A DNA stretch of 39,540 nt from Paludibacteraceae bacterium (GTDB lineage: Bacteria; Bacteroidota; Bacteroidia; Bacteroidales; Paludibacteraceae): the NCBI GenBank assembly GCA_016283095.1, contig JAEEMG010000025.1:1-39540 (forward strand), read 5' to 3'. Of this stretch, positions 26,701 to 34,226 are shown piece by piece. Under the pieces are notes generated by a model. The model was not told the DNA's origin. It ran no database searches and saw nothing but the letters and a program-made list of their open reading frames with translations. Within the stretch, counting starts at the first letter, position 1. Each line of letters begins with the position of its first letter. Made by a program: the position numbers and the translations under genes.

Positions 26701-26955
26701 TTCAGATACCTTGAGAATGGCGAGCCTGCGGCTGTCGGACAGAAAGGCAAACTGAACACTCTCATCAGTGCGGTTCCGTTTGAAAGCATAGATGAAGATG
26801 AACAAGACCAATTCATGAAAGAACTTGTCACATTTTTCGGTTTGACAGGAAGCAAAAACAAAGCGTCAAAATCGAAGAATGCCGCCAAGAAGACAGCAAC
26901 GGCAAAGAAAAAAACAGTTGTAAAGAAAACAACACCAAAGAAAACGACAAAGTAG
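23794..26955 (+). CDS. Exported amidase-like protein with an inserted golvesin domain ('xanthan lyase' family)
   Basis: 1053 residues from a GTG (an in-frame stop lies 6 nt upstream and no ATG is near). A signal peptide (LYGIFLFLAICISIAAQ) is followed by an amidase fold split by an insertion: first part LQGRHIALWASHGYYFEP (about 160-175), GISEDTYTPSVVLPYLIPML and VFYPRERD; then a golvesin-C-like beta domain (about 276-395, EIPEDGEYAVYVSYKT, GTWIYLGTFKF, HVTADAVKFGGG); then LALALHTDAG (about 480) and PTMLLELLSHQNFEDM (about 560). The two His and the Glu residues match Amidase_3 zinc and catalytic positions. A fibronectin-III-like domain (about 615-705) and a ~280-residue domain starting RVLIVNGFNRVSGPEFF follow. 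The basic tail has Lys-Thr repeats (KKTATAKKKTVVKKTTPKK). It leads a four-gene operon. Confidence 0.82.
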   Translation: MTRRLYGIFLFLAICISIAAQKTDGSINSSLDSVFMWFREANYPTLRFGNLKVDNYSASLSDSLIQISLSKPFRNVNYREDAIKALKDSISKNLPAPYTNFDVELYISSKNIYDYVPNDMRKETKKDKSRILNLRNRDKDELKNVVTKVGAPCAPTAGLQGRHIALWASHGYYFEPSQNLWILQRPRFWGISEDTYTPSVVLPYLIPMLENAGANVFYPRERDVQKNEVIVDFETAKTTEYVEENARRAKWHNPNPDRVDTTGFAQKKKIYRHGENPFEDGSYRVIRSHPNGSAYTDWIPEIPEDGEYAVYVSYKTVSKSTEDAHYTVYHTGGETEFVVDQTKGGGTWIYLGTFKFKVGSHPEMGKVRLTNQSEEKGNHVTADAVKFGGGVGCVERSIAPIPGAPDPFFFTSEKPKYLECARYWLQMAGFSDSVYCGQNNEYKTDYMSRAIWVNALSGGSRLNKKTKGIGIPIDLALALHTDAGIDTSTVGSLAIFLTSDMGKTEYPTGLSRMASRDFADMVESQVVEDIKKVYCPDWHNRGLRDEAYYEARVPEVPTMLLELLSHQNFEDMKYAFDPEFKFTVARSIYKAVIKFIASINKIEDYEFTPLAPSHFSIDFSGDKINLSWRPTKDSLEPSVTTDGYILYTAIGDNGFNNGIYLESNKYSMEMRKDSIYRFKVTAVNRGGESFPTEILSACIADKEKGRVLIVNGFNRVSGPEFFEDSLSGGFVDSKDPGVPYIRDISKTGSQTNFTKSDPYISNDQPGFGACGKNLEGQIIAGNSFNYPYVHGKALHALGFSFVSTSDEAFESYNNVDKNRFCLVDYILGMEKETKCGMQKRYNVLNYATRKRLSKYLLSGGNLFMSGAYIMSELEETKAEYPSVAKFANEVLGVKLKAATADILWCKTHAIEYLTPLPKSDIQLSQIQSSFSIKNDFKRSYKFNNRPSERQYTVASPNILDKGNPNAFVVFRYLENGEPAAVGQKGKLNTLISAVPFESIDEDEQDQFMKELVTFFGLTGSKNKASKSKNAAKKTATAKKKTVVKKTTPKKTTK

Positions 26956-26959
26956 GAAA

Positions 26960-28408
26960 ATGAAAATATATGTATATACTGAATTTGTAGACGAGAGCGT
27001 CGGAAACAGATTCAATGGGAAAAAGACTGCAGAGGCAGACTACATTCTGCTTGACAAAGTGGATGATGCCGAACATATTCTAGGAAGCAGTCGTTCGGTG
27101 TGGCAGGTATCCCAAGCTTTGAAAAAAGCCAACTTCTGCCCAGACGACTATTTGATGCTCATCACACACAATGTGGATTGCAAACTCATCAACGGAGGTG
27201 AAAGTGAATTTGCGTTTGCAGCCGCTTACACAGGACGCACATGCGTCTACTCGAATTACATCACCATTTCCGAAGGAGAAGCCAACGACACTCCTGTGAT
27301 AGCTCCACAGATAGGCAGCGTGAGAGAAGACTTCAACATGGGAAGCATCGTGCTCTACAAAGCATCGGAATGGGTCAAGGCGAGCGAGAAGATGGCCGAC
27401 GACTATGACTACGCAGCCTACTATTTCATGCGTCTGATGCTTTGCCAGAATGGCGACACATACCATATCCGCCAAACTCTGTATCAGGAAAGCGAATTCG
27501 ACAGCCGTAGCGCCGAAGACAAACAGTTTGACTATGTCAACCCTAACAATGAACTTAAACAACTCGAGATGCAAAGAGCATATCTTGAGTATTCTAAAAT
27601 AGCAGGGACATATATCGATTACACTCAGACAAACAGAATCAAAATAGAGACCACGGACTATGCCGAGAACTACAAATTCAAAGTCTCGGTGATCATTCCT
27701 GTGAGAAACCGTGAGAAAACTATTGAAGACGCTGTGAAATCCGCACTCAGCCAAAAACTGAAAGACGGAAAAGTGAATGTGATCGTAGTCGACAATTTCT
27801 CCACAGACAAGACAACTGACAAGCTTATCAAACTTGCCAACGAGAACAACCGTCTCTACCATATATTCCCATCTCGCACAGACCTCGGAATCGGAGGATG
27901 CTGGATGGAGGCTGTACGCCATGAGGCTTGTGGACTATACTGTGTCCAACTCGACAGCGATGACGTCTATCAGGACGAAAACACTTTGCAGAAGATAGTC
28001 GATGCATTTGAACAGAACAAATGCGCGATGGTGATCGGATCATACTCACTTACAGACTTCGACCTCAACCCTATTCCACCGGGATTGATCGCCCACAAAG
28101 AGTGGACAGACAAAGAGGGTCCTAACAACGCTGTCAGAATCAACGGTTTGGGAGCACCACGAGCATTCTTCACTCCTGTACTTGTGGAGATACCTATCCC
28201 TAACGCAAGTTATGGCGAGGATTACGCAGTGGGATTGCAGATGTCGAAGAAATACAAGATCGGAAGAATCTACGACAGTCTGTACTGCTGCCGCAGATGG
28301 GGAGGCAACTCCGATTCTTCTCTTTCTGTTGAGAAAATAAACGCAAACAACAACTACAAGGATTCTATCCGCACAATAGAGATGTTGTCAAGAGGTTTTA
28401 ACAAATAA
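26960..28408 (+). CDS. Family 2 glycosyltransferase with an N-terminal GT-like module
   Basis: 482 residues, starting 4 nt after the amidase stop. The C-terminal catalytic domain (from about 243) is GT2: VSVIIPVRNREKTIEDAVKS, VIVVDNFSTDKT, the metal-binding LDSDD (about 332) and an acceptor region with YGEDYAVGLQM. Residues 1-215 contain a separate module with CVYSNYITISEG (about 96), GSVREDFNMGSIVLYK (about 120) and YYFMRLMLCQNGDTYHIRQTLYQE. This resembles the second half of another GT2 domain and recurs in the next protein. No membrane segment is seen, so it acts at the inner face. The donor and acceptor are unknown; context suggests a cell-envelope glycan. Confidence 0.82.
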   Translation: MKIYVYTEFVDESVGNRFNGKKTAEADYILLDKVDDAEHILGSSRSVWQVSQALKKANFCPDDYLMLITHNVDCKLINGGESEFAFAAAYTGRTCVYSNYITISEGEANDTPVIAPQIGSVREDFNMGSIVLYKASEWVKASEKMADDYDYAAYYFMRLMLCQNGDTYHIRQTLYQESEFDSRSAEDKQFDYVNPNNELKQLEMQRAYLEYSKIAGTYIDYTQTNRIKIETTDYAENYKFKVSVIIPVRNREKTIEDAVKSALSQKLKDGKVNVIVVDNFSTDKTTDKLIKLANENNRLYHIFPSRTDLGIGGCWMEAVRHEACGLYCVQLDSDDVYQDENTLQKIVDAFEQNKCAMVIGSYSLTDFDLNPIPPGLIAHKEWTDKEGPNNAVRINGLGAPRAFFTPVLVEIPIPNASYGEDYAVGLQMSKKYKIGRIYDSLYCCRRWGGNSDSSLSVEKINANNNYKDSIRTIEMLSRGFNK

Positions 28409-28419
28409 ACAATCAGGTA

Positions 28420-29940
28420 ATGGAAATCGAAAACATCAACATATCGCTAATATTCTACGCCGCATTCCGCAATCAGGCGTGTGAAGACAAATTCCAGGAA
28501 CTGATCAAGGATGTGAACCTGTCTTCCGACGTGATGATTGGCGGCAAACTGTATAATGCCAATTTCACATCAACAATCATAAAACTTGACTTCCCTAATT
28601 TCAACTCTGACAGAAAAAGGAAGAACAACATCATCTATGTAGACCGTGACTGCAATGCCAACGAGAAAATGAATGGCAGTCTGATCGATGCTGTCCTCGG
28701 TTCACCAGAAGCTGAATATGTGAAGAGCTCAAAACCAGAGAACAGACATTATGCGATCTTCTTCAGCCGTCTTGTTGACTACAATATACACCCAAGCGAA
28801 TTGTCGGAATTGGTCCGTGTGATGGTGGAGACCGACGCAATGATCACCTACTCCGACTACAACAAATTGGTGAACGGCCGCAGAATCAGAATGCGTCTTG
28901 CCAACCCGACGACTGGAATGTCCGTCTACGACAGAGATTTCGGCACCGTCTTCGGAATAAACTGCGAGAAATACGACATCTATCAGAAAGATAACGGATT
29001 CATGCAACTAGACAGAATGATCTTCAACAACTCATTCAACAAACGTGGAGAAATAGTCCATATCTGCGACGCTCTCTACGATGAAGTCTATTTGCCAGGA
29101 TACGAAAATATCATAAACAACGAGAGAGGCACATCATCCGATCTCGCCAACTTCGCAATGGATCTCCACTTCGACATGATGCGTCTGAAGGCAAACATTC
29201 CGTTTGACCAGATCAAAGAAAATGAAAGCATCACAAAAATCGTCGAGAAAGAAGAAAAGCCCAAAGTGCTCGTCCTTTTGCTTGGCGACGAGTGCACTAA
29301 AGATGACGATGAGCTGAACATACACAGATACGAGCAAAAGACCAAGATCGCTGTTGAATTGAAGAGATATTATGGAGATGATTCCGTCGACGTGAGATTA
29401 AAGGAACCGCATTTCCTTTATACAGGCTACCCTGCTTACGAGACTGAGTACAATCTTCCTATCGACTTGGTGCAGATCGCAGACATCGTGATCGAAATCC
29501 AATACAACACGCTGATCAAAGCCTCTGACATCCGATATATCGTGAAACGTATGGCGGAGACAAAAGCGGGAATGGTGCTTTCCATCCATCCTGATATGGA
29601 TCTTTTCTCTAAAGCCGACGCAATGCATCTCGGCGAAGCTATGCCACAGTGTTGTCTGAGCGGTCTGTACAGATTCGTAGACAGAGCTTTCGCATCATCC
29701 GCATTCATGGATTCCAGACTGCGTCTTACATCAGCTATGCCTCGCTACGAGAACTTCCTAAGCATGGCTCAGAAATATAAGACTGTCGTGCTACAGAAAT
29801 ATATCTCATCTGAGAGCAACTCTAAACTAGTGGACAAGCTTAATTTCATCCACACAGCGGAACTGCAATTCAAACGTGACACAGAAGAGGCTGCTCTGCT
29901 TGAGAGGGAAATGTTCCACCGTCAACTGCTTGCGAAATAG
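28420..29940 (+). CDS. Unassigned GT-like companion protein of the operon
   Basis: 506 residues, 11 nt after the glycosyltransferase. I do not recognise a named family. The middle (about 100-240) reads ITYSDYNKLVNGR, TGMSVYDRDFGTVFG and QLDRMIFNNSFNKRGEIVHI-CDALYDEVY. This is the same layout as the N-terminal module of the preceding GT2 protein (YSNY..., G-SVREDFNMGS, ...LYQE). The C-terminal half (about 265-470, starting EEKPKVLVLLLGDEC) has alternating beta/alpha segments with ADIVIEIQYNTLIKASDIRYIVKRM. A GT-B-like half is possible but not shown. It is soluble, has no signal peptide, and probably works with the GT2 protein. Confidence 0.7.
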   Translation: MEIENINISLIFYAAFRNQACEDKFQELIKDVNLSSDVMIGGKLYNANFTSTIIKLDFPNFNSDRKRKNNIIYVDRDCNANEKMNGSLIDAVLGSPEAEYVKSSKPENRHYAIFFSRLVDYNIHPSELSELVRVMVETDAMITYSDYNKLVNGRRIRMRLANPTTGMSVYDRDFGTVFGINCEKYDIYQKDNGFMQLDRMIFNNSFNKRGEIVHICDALYDEVYLPGYENIINNERGTSSDLANFAMDLHFDMMRLKANIPFDQIKENESITKIVEKEEKPKVLVLLLGDECTKDDDELNIHRYEQKTKIAVELKRYYGDDSVDVRLKEPHFLYTGYPAYETEYNLPIDLVQIADIVIEIQYNTLIKASDIRYIVKRMAETKAGMVLSIHPDMDLFSKADAMHLGEAMPQCCLSGLYRFVDRAFASSAFMDSRLRLTSAMPRYENFLSMAQKYKTVVLQKYISSESNSKLVDKLNFIHTAELQFKRDTEEAALLEREMFHRQLLAK

Positions 29941-29988
29941 AGACAATAGCGGCTGGAGATACGGTTTTCTATTTAAAACTATTAAACT

Positions 29989-30819
29989 ATGAGCGAAATA
30001 CAGAAGAAAGTTTACGATACACTTATCCCGACAAATGAGAATCTTGATGTTTTGACAAAGGTTTTCATAGTCGACGGTTATAAGGTTGTGGCTCAACACA
30101 ATCCTGCGAGAGCGGTGTCGTCTGGAGCCAAACTAGACAAGGCTACAATCGCAAAACGCAAATGCTTTCTTTGTAAAGAAAACCGTCCAGCTGACCAGCC
30201 AAGCGTGATATACAACGACAATTTTGAGATACTCAAAAATCCTTTCCCGATTTTGAAAAAGCATCTCACTATTCCTCTTATGCGTCACGAACGTCAAGAG
30301 ATCCTTCCTCATTTCGCCACAATGCTTGATTTGAGCAAAGATCTGCCAGACTTCACCCTACTCTACAACGGCCCCAAATGCGGAGCTTCAGCCCCCGACC
30401 ACATGCATTTCCAAGCCGTGCAGACCGGGTTGATGCCACTTGATGAAAAAGCCATATCTGAATTTGATATCGCAGACGGTGAGATCCGCGACTTCGGCAG
30501 AAAATGTTTCGTGTTTGAAAGTTCGGACAAAGAGTCTATCTGCAAACAATATTCATCTTTATACAACAAACTGACAATCAAGGAAGACGAGTGGGAACCA
30601 CGAATGAATGTGGTGGCACACTTCATCACATCCACACAGACATGGAATATATGGGTATTTCCAAGAGAAAAGCACCGTCCTTCATACTATGATCAAGGAA
30701 GAATGATCAGTCCAGGCGTGATAGACATGGCTGGAATATTGGTTTTCCCCAAACCAGATGATTTTGAAGATGTGGATGAAGCAATGATACGCCAGATATA
30801 CAAAGAAGTCTCGTTATAA
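29989..30819 (+). CDS. DUF4922 protein, HIT-like (Ap4A phosphorylase/GGP-type) nucleotidyltransferase
   Basis: 276 residues. The first part has a CxxC pair (KRKCFLCKENRP, about 58) and ILKNPFPILKKHLTIPLMRHERQEI, typical of HIT-superfamily Ap4A phosphorylases and adenylyltransferases. The catalytic region is CGASAPDHMHFQAVQTGLMP (about 130-150), with the H-x-H-x-Q arrangement reduced to DHMHFQ. The C-terminal segment has TWNIWVFPREKHRPSYY. Such enzymes phosphorolyse a nucleotide-sugar or dinucleotide through a nucleotidyl-His intermediate. As last gene of the amidase/GT operon it could supply or recycle an activated sugar; this is inference. A heptamer tandem array begins 2 nt after its stop. 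Confidence 0.82.
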   Translation: MSEIQKKVYDTLIPTNENLDVLTKVFIVDGYKVVAQHNPARAVSSGAKLDKATIAKRKCFLCKENRPADQPSVIYNDNFEILKNPFPILKKHLTIPLMRHERQEILPHFATMLDLSKDLPDFTLLYNGPKCGASAPDHMHFQAVQTGLMPLDEKAISEFDIADGEIRDFGRKCFVFESSDKESICKQYSSLYNKLTIKEDEWEPRMNVVAHFITSTQTWNIWVFPREKHRPSYYDQGRMISPGVIDMAGILVFPKPDDFEDVDEAMIRQIYKEVSL

Positions 30820-30820
30820 A

Positions 30821-30911
30821 ATGCTAAATGCTAAATGCTGAATGCTAAATGCTGAATGCTAAATGCTGAATGCTAAATGCTGAATGCTAAATGCTGAATG
30901 CTAAATGCTAA
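30821..30911. repeat. Heptamer tandem array, 13 units
   Basis: Thirteen head-to-tail copies of ATGCTAA or ATGCTGA, mostly alternating, directly after the DUF4922 stop. Each unit carries a stop triplet, and the 7-nt period shifts the frame each time, so all forward frames are closed. Together with the dispersed repeat copy 4 it accounts for most of the 354-bp gene-free stretch here; I see nothing else in the rest. Confidence 0.95.
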
Positions 30912-30968
30912 ATAAAAAATTAAAATAAGAATCTAATTAAAATTAATCAAAAAAGGAGGTTAGAGGTT

Positions 30969-31105
30969 GAAGATTGTTAAGGGCGGAACGCCCTAACCCC
31001 TCCTCTCTAGTGCGAGCCGAAGGCGAGCACATAAATATATAACTGCTCGTTCTTACGAACTCGCAAATGTGGTGGAGTCAGGGCGTTCCGCCCTTAACAA
31101 TCCTC
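30969..31105. repeat. Dispersed intergenic repeat, copy 4 (complete)
   Basis: 137 bp from GAAGATTGTTAAGGGCGGAA to the complement of GAGGATTGTTAAGGGCGGAA. It has two internal hairpin units: GTGCGAGCC-GAA-GGCGAGCAC near 31010, and GCTCGTTCTTACGAACTCGC near 31045. Confidence 0.8.
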
Positions 31106-31173
31106 ATTTTTAGTTGCAGAATGAGTCATTTTAACAAATTCAAACAGCTTCTAAATAAAAATTAATACAAATT

Positions 31174-32304
31174 ATGATAAAGTTATCTCATTTATTTTCG
31201 GCGGCCATGATCACATCAACAGCGATTCTATCAACAGGATGCGGATACGACCATTCTTTAATCGATGCCAGTGACGAAAGAATCAAAATTTCCGGACGTG
31301 TAGTGTATGAAACATATGATAGACATCACGGAGATTTTACTCGAAAAGAGACAATGGCTAAATGGTCATACCCTGGAGTGACAATATCCACAAAATTCAT
31401 AGGCTCTAAAATCACTATGCTTGCCAAGCCACACAGTGGATACTTCATGGTAGAGGTAGACGGGAAAGATCGAAAGAAAATCGGATTCACAGAAACAAGT
31501 TATGAAGACAGGATTGTTTTAGCGGACAGTCTTGACAAAAATCAGATTCATAGCGTCAAGGTTGTTTATTGCGACGAAGGACACGAGCTGCAACCGGAAT
31601 TCCACGGATTCAAGACAGATGGAGATTTGATAAAAGATGAGACAGAAAAGAAAAACAAATTCTATTTTATCGGCAACTCCATCACATGCGGATATGGTGT
31701 GGACGGAGACAGATCACAGACATTCAACTATGAGACTGAGGATTTCACCAAAACTTTCGCATATCAGATATCAGAGAAATATGACGCCGAATATATAGTG
31801 TTTGCTAAATCAGGTTATGGAATCTACCGTAATTATGGCGACGTGAAAGAAGGAAGCTCAGTCAACATGAGCACACTATACGACTATACCCTATTCTGCG
31901 ACACCACATACAAGTGGGATCACAACAGTTTCAAAGCAGACGTCGTGTTCCTCAACCTCGGTACCAACGACACTAGTGAAGATAACTACGATATCGAGAA
32001 ATTCAAGTCGGCAGCAAAAAACTTCGTCGCAAAGATCAGAGCCACAAATCCAGGAAGCAAACTTGTGTTGATGACAGGCCCGATGATGCACGACAAAGCA
32101 CTGTCGGATGTGATGATGACACTTGACGAAATAGCATTCCAGATGGCAAAAGATGGAGACGACAAAGTATACCGTTTCAACTTCACTCCAGACGATGGCA
32201 AATTCGGTTACGGCACCGACTGGCATCCAAGCGCAGAAAAGCAGAACGATATGACAAGAGAACTGATGGAATTTATGGAGAAGCATGAAATAATAATACA
32301 ATAA
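31174..32304 (+). CDS. Lipoprotein SGNH/GDSL esterase, carbohydrate esterase family 2-like
   Basis: 376 residues. The lipoprotein signal ends in the lipobox LSTGC (Cys23). The N-terminal beta domain (about 30-155) fits the CE2 jelly-roll (WSYPGVTISTKFIGSKITML, YFMVEVDG). The SGNH hydrolase domain shows KFYFIGNSITCGYGVDG (Ser about 168), VFLNLGTNDTS (about 260-268) and DWHPSAEKQ (Asp and His about 349-351), the Ser-Gly-Asn-His blocks. CE2 enzymes remove acetyl groups from sugars such as xylo- or mannosides; placement after a glycan-synthesis operon could mean modification of the cell's own polymer. Anchored in a membrane, facing periplasm or surface. Confidence 0.88.
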   Translation: MIKLSHLFSAAMITSTAILSTGCGYDHSLIDASDERIKISGRVVYETYDRHHGDFTRKETMAKWSYPGVTISTKFIGSKITMLAKPHSGYFMVEVDGKDRKKIGFTETSYEDRIVLADSLDKNQIHSVKVVYCDEGHELQPEFHGFKTDGDLIKDETEKKNKFYFIGNSITCGYGVDGDRSQTFNYETEDFTKTFAYQISEKYDAEYIVFAKSGYGIYRNYGDVKEGSSVNMSTLYDYTLFCDTTYKWDHNSFKADVVFLNLGTNDTSEDNYDIEKFKSAAKNFVAKIRATNPGSKLVLMTGPMMHDKALSDVMMTLDEIAFQMAKDGDDKVYRFNFTPDDGKFGYGTDWHPSAEKQNDMTRELMEFMEKHEIIIQ

Positions 32305-32335
32305 AATACTTAAGTTTAACATTTATCAATCGCCT

Positions 32336-33847
32336 ATGAGATTAACTAAATTAGGATGTTTAATAGCATTAGTCGCCGCTCCACTTTGTTTGGAAGCTGG
32401 AAATCTTGATGTCAAGCGTATTGAGATCGAGAAAGAGAAATCTATCGACTTTTTAAGTTGCGATGCCATTGGCAAGCAAGGTTTGATTCTAACCACAAAA
32501 GATGATAACAATCAGAAAAACACAAAAAAAGGCCATAACAGACTTACGTTCACCAAATACGACACATTGCTGAACAAAGTTTCCAGTGTGGACGCAGAAT
32601 TTCCCCGTAAAGACAACATCAACCAACTGACAAAGGGCAACGACCTATACAGACTCTCAATGGAGAAAAACGGAGAGTTCGAACTATTGTTTATTGATGG
32701 CGAGAAAATGAAGCCAACATTGTCGACAGGTGATATAGGCAAGAAAATAAACATTTCGTTCAACCAGGTTATGGGAGACTACGTATACATGGCAGGAACA
32801 CAAAAAGGACTTCCTTTTGTATACGCTTTGAATGCGAAAACAGGTGTTGGCAAGATGACAAACCTGACTGTGCCAAGCAAAAAGAAATTCAGCATCATGT
32901 CGTTCGAGACTGACGACGATCAGAATGAAGCACATCTCTTCCTCAAAGAGAAACAAGAAAAAGGTTATGTGATGAAGTTATACGTGTTTGTCGACGGTGA
33001 TCTCAAAAACGAAATGACTATGGCTCCTGATGTTGAGGACAAGTATCCAGCGACAGCATTCGCTTCCAAGATGAGCGATGGCAGCTACATCATCTCAGGA
33101 ACATACTCAGACAAGGATACAAAAGAGACAGCAAGATCAATCGGTGTCTTCTTGAAAAAGGTGGAAAACGGAAACACAACATACTCTACATACGTCAATT
33201 ACCTTGATCTGAAGAATTTCACTTCATACATGACAGAGAGAAGACAAAAAAGAGTGGAAAAGAAGAAGGCCAAGAAAGAGGAAAAAGGAGACGAATACAC
33301 AATCAACTACAATATGTTGCCATATAAGATCATAGAAGAAAATGGCAAATATTTATTGGTTGGCGAGGCCTACTACCCTACCTATATTACCATTCCGATC
33401 ACCCAAGTAATGACAAACGGACAGGGTGGCACTTACACTGTCACCACTTACCAGCAGGTGTTCGACGGATATTTCTACACTCACTATTTCGTAATGGAAT
33501 TTGACAAAAATGGCAAAATGGGATGGAGCAACTCGGCACCATTGGAAGTGTTGAAGAGTTGGGTTCCTAGACGTCACTTGTCAATCAACAAGAAGGCTCA
33601 GGCATTGGAGGTGTTCTATCCATCATTCGGTCATATGAACCATGTTTCATACAGTTATGGCGGAGAGGAATTATTGAAAGAAGAAGTGACATACGTGGAA
33701 GATGACGTAAAACTAAAAAGGTACAGTGGTTTAGACACCGAATATTGGTATGATAACACATTCTTATCATCTGGTTTGCTAAAAATAAAAGATGACGACG
33801 GCAAACACCGCATCTTCAGCATCAACAAAATTAAATGTGACAGATAA
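32336..33847 (+). CDS. Exported protein of unknown function
   Basis: 503 residues with a signal peptide (MRLTKLGCLIALVAAPLCLEAGN). The rest looks all-beta, with evenly spaced strands such as GKKINISFNQVMGDYVYMAG, SDGSYIISGTYSDKD, NGKYLLVGEAYYPTY and TYQQVFDGYFYTHYFVMEFD. This is suggestive of a beta-propeller, but no repeat signature is certain. A basic stretch at about 302-315 (RRQKRVEKKKAKKEEK) is probably a surface loop. It starts 31 nt after the esterase and may be co-transcribed. A bidirectional terminator follows the stop. Confidence 0.7.
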   Translation: MRLTKLGCLIALVAAPLCLEAGNLDVKRIEIEKEKSIDFLSCDAIGKQGLILTTKDDNNQKNTKKGHNRLTFTKYDTLLNKVSSVDAEFPRKDNINQLTKGNDLYRLSMEKNGEFELLFIDGEKMKPTLSTGDIGKKINISFNQVMGDYVYMAGTQKGLPFVYALNAKTGVGKMTNLTVPSKKKFSIMSFETDDDQNEAHLFLKEKQEKGYVMKLYVFVDGDLKNEMTMAPDVEDKYPATAFASKMSDGSYIISGTYSDKDTKETARSIGVFLKKVENGNTTYSTYVNYLDLKNFTSYMTERRQKRVEKKKAKKEEKGDEYTINYNMLPYKIIEENGKYLLVGEAYYPTYITIPITQVMTNGQGGTYTVTTYQQVFDGYFYTHYFVMEFDKNGKMGWSNSAPLEVLKSWVPRRHLSINKKAQALEVFYPSFGHMNHVSYSYGGEELLKEEVTYVEDDVKLKRYSGLDTEYWYDNTFLSSGLLKIKDDDGKHRIFSINKIKCDR

Positions 33848-33850
33848 ATA

Positions 33851-33886
33851 AAAAATAGAGACGCAAAATTCAGCGTCTCTATTTTT
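33851..33886. terminator. Bidirectional terminator
   Basis: Perfect 14-bp arms (AAAAATAGAGACGC and its complement) with an 8-nt loop, flanked by A and T runs. It serves the plus gene ending at 33847 and the minus gene whose stop (33879-33881) lies within the right arm. Confidence 0.85.
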
Positions 33887-34220
33887 TTCTTTTCATTCTC
33901 AAAAATCCCCACCAAGCCCATCGTTTGCGTTTCTTCAAATAATATGGGTTATATTGATGGCAATATGCCTCTCTTTCAAATGAGATGCGACGGTAGGCCA
34001 AATGTGAATTACGGAATTTCACCAGCCACACCAGCCATTCTATCACATACCACAGATAAAACGGAATGAAAAGCATCTCCTTCATCTGAGCGGAATGGAT
34101 AGACTCATGGTTGATAAGCACAGTATTAACCGTTGCCTCCTTACGTACAAAAAGCAATGTGAAAAGGTTGATTGCAGCAAAACCTTTGGTCGGAAGAATA
34201 CTGTTTCTGATTATCAACAT
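33879..34220 (-). CDS. Small membrane protein with an HExxH motif
   Basis: 113 residues. After a short N-terminal segment comes TVLINHESIHSAQMKEMLFI (HESIH, about 38-42), a membrane-type segment IPFYLWYVIEWLVWLV, then SFEREAYCHQYNP, whose Glu could be a third zinc ligand. The C-terminus is strongly basic (YYLKKRKRWAWWGFLRMKRKK). HExxH suggests a minimal membrane-associated zinc peptidase, but the protein is very small and activity is unproven. It follows the radical SAM gene by 6 nt and its stop codon is inside the terminator stem. Confidence 0.7.
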   Translation of the reverse strand: MLIIRNSILPTKGFAAINLFTLLFVRKEATVNTVLINHESIHSAQMKEMLFIPFYLWYVIEWLVWLVKFRNSHLAYRRISFEREAYCHQYNPYYLKKRKRWAWWGFLRMKRKK

Positions 34221-34226
34221 ATACGT

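Noticed and set aside
27080-27922. Minus-strand open frame of 280 codons
   Set aside because: It is the antisense shadow of the GT2 glycosyltransferase; the product is Val/His/Phe-rich with no domain.
30821-30911. CRISPR-like array
   Set aside because: The repeats are 7 nt long and directly adjacent, with no spacers and no cas genes nearby.
8858-31105. The dispersed repeats as ordinary terminators
   Set aside because: They have long terminal inverted repeats, several internal hairpins and no T runs, and copies 2 and 3 lie where no gene needs termination.
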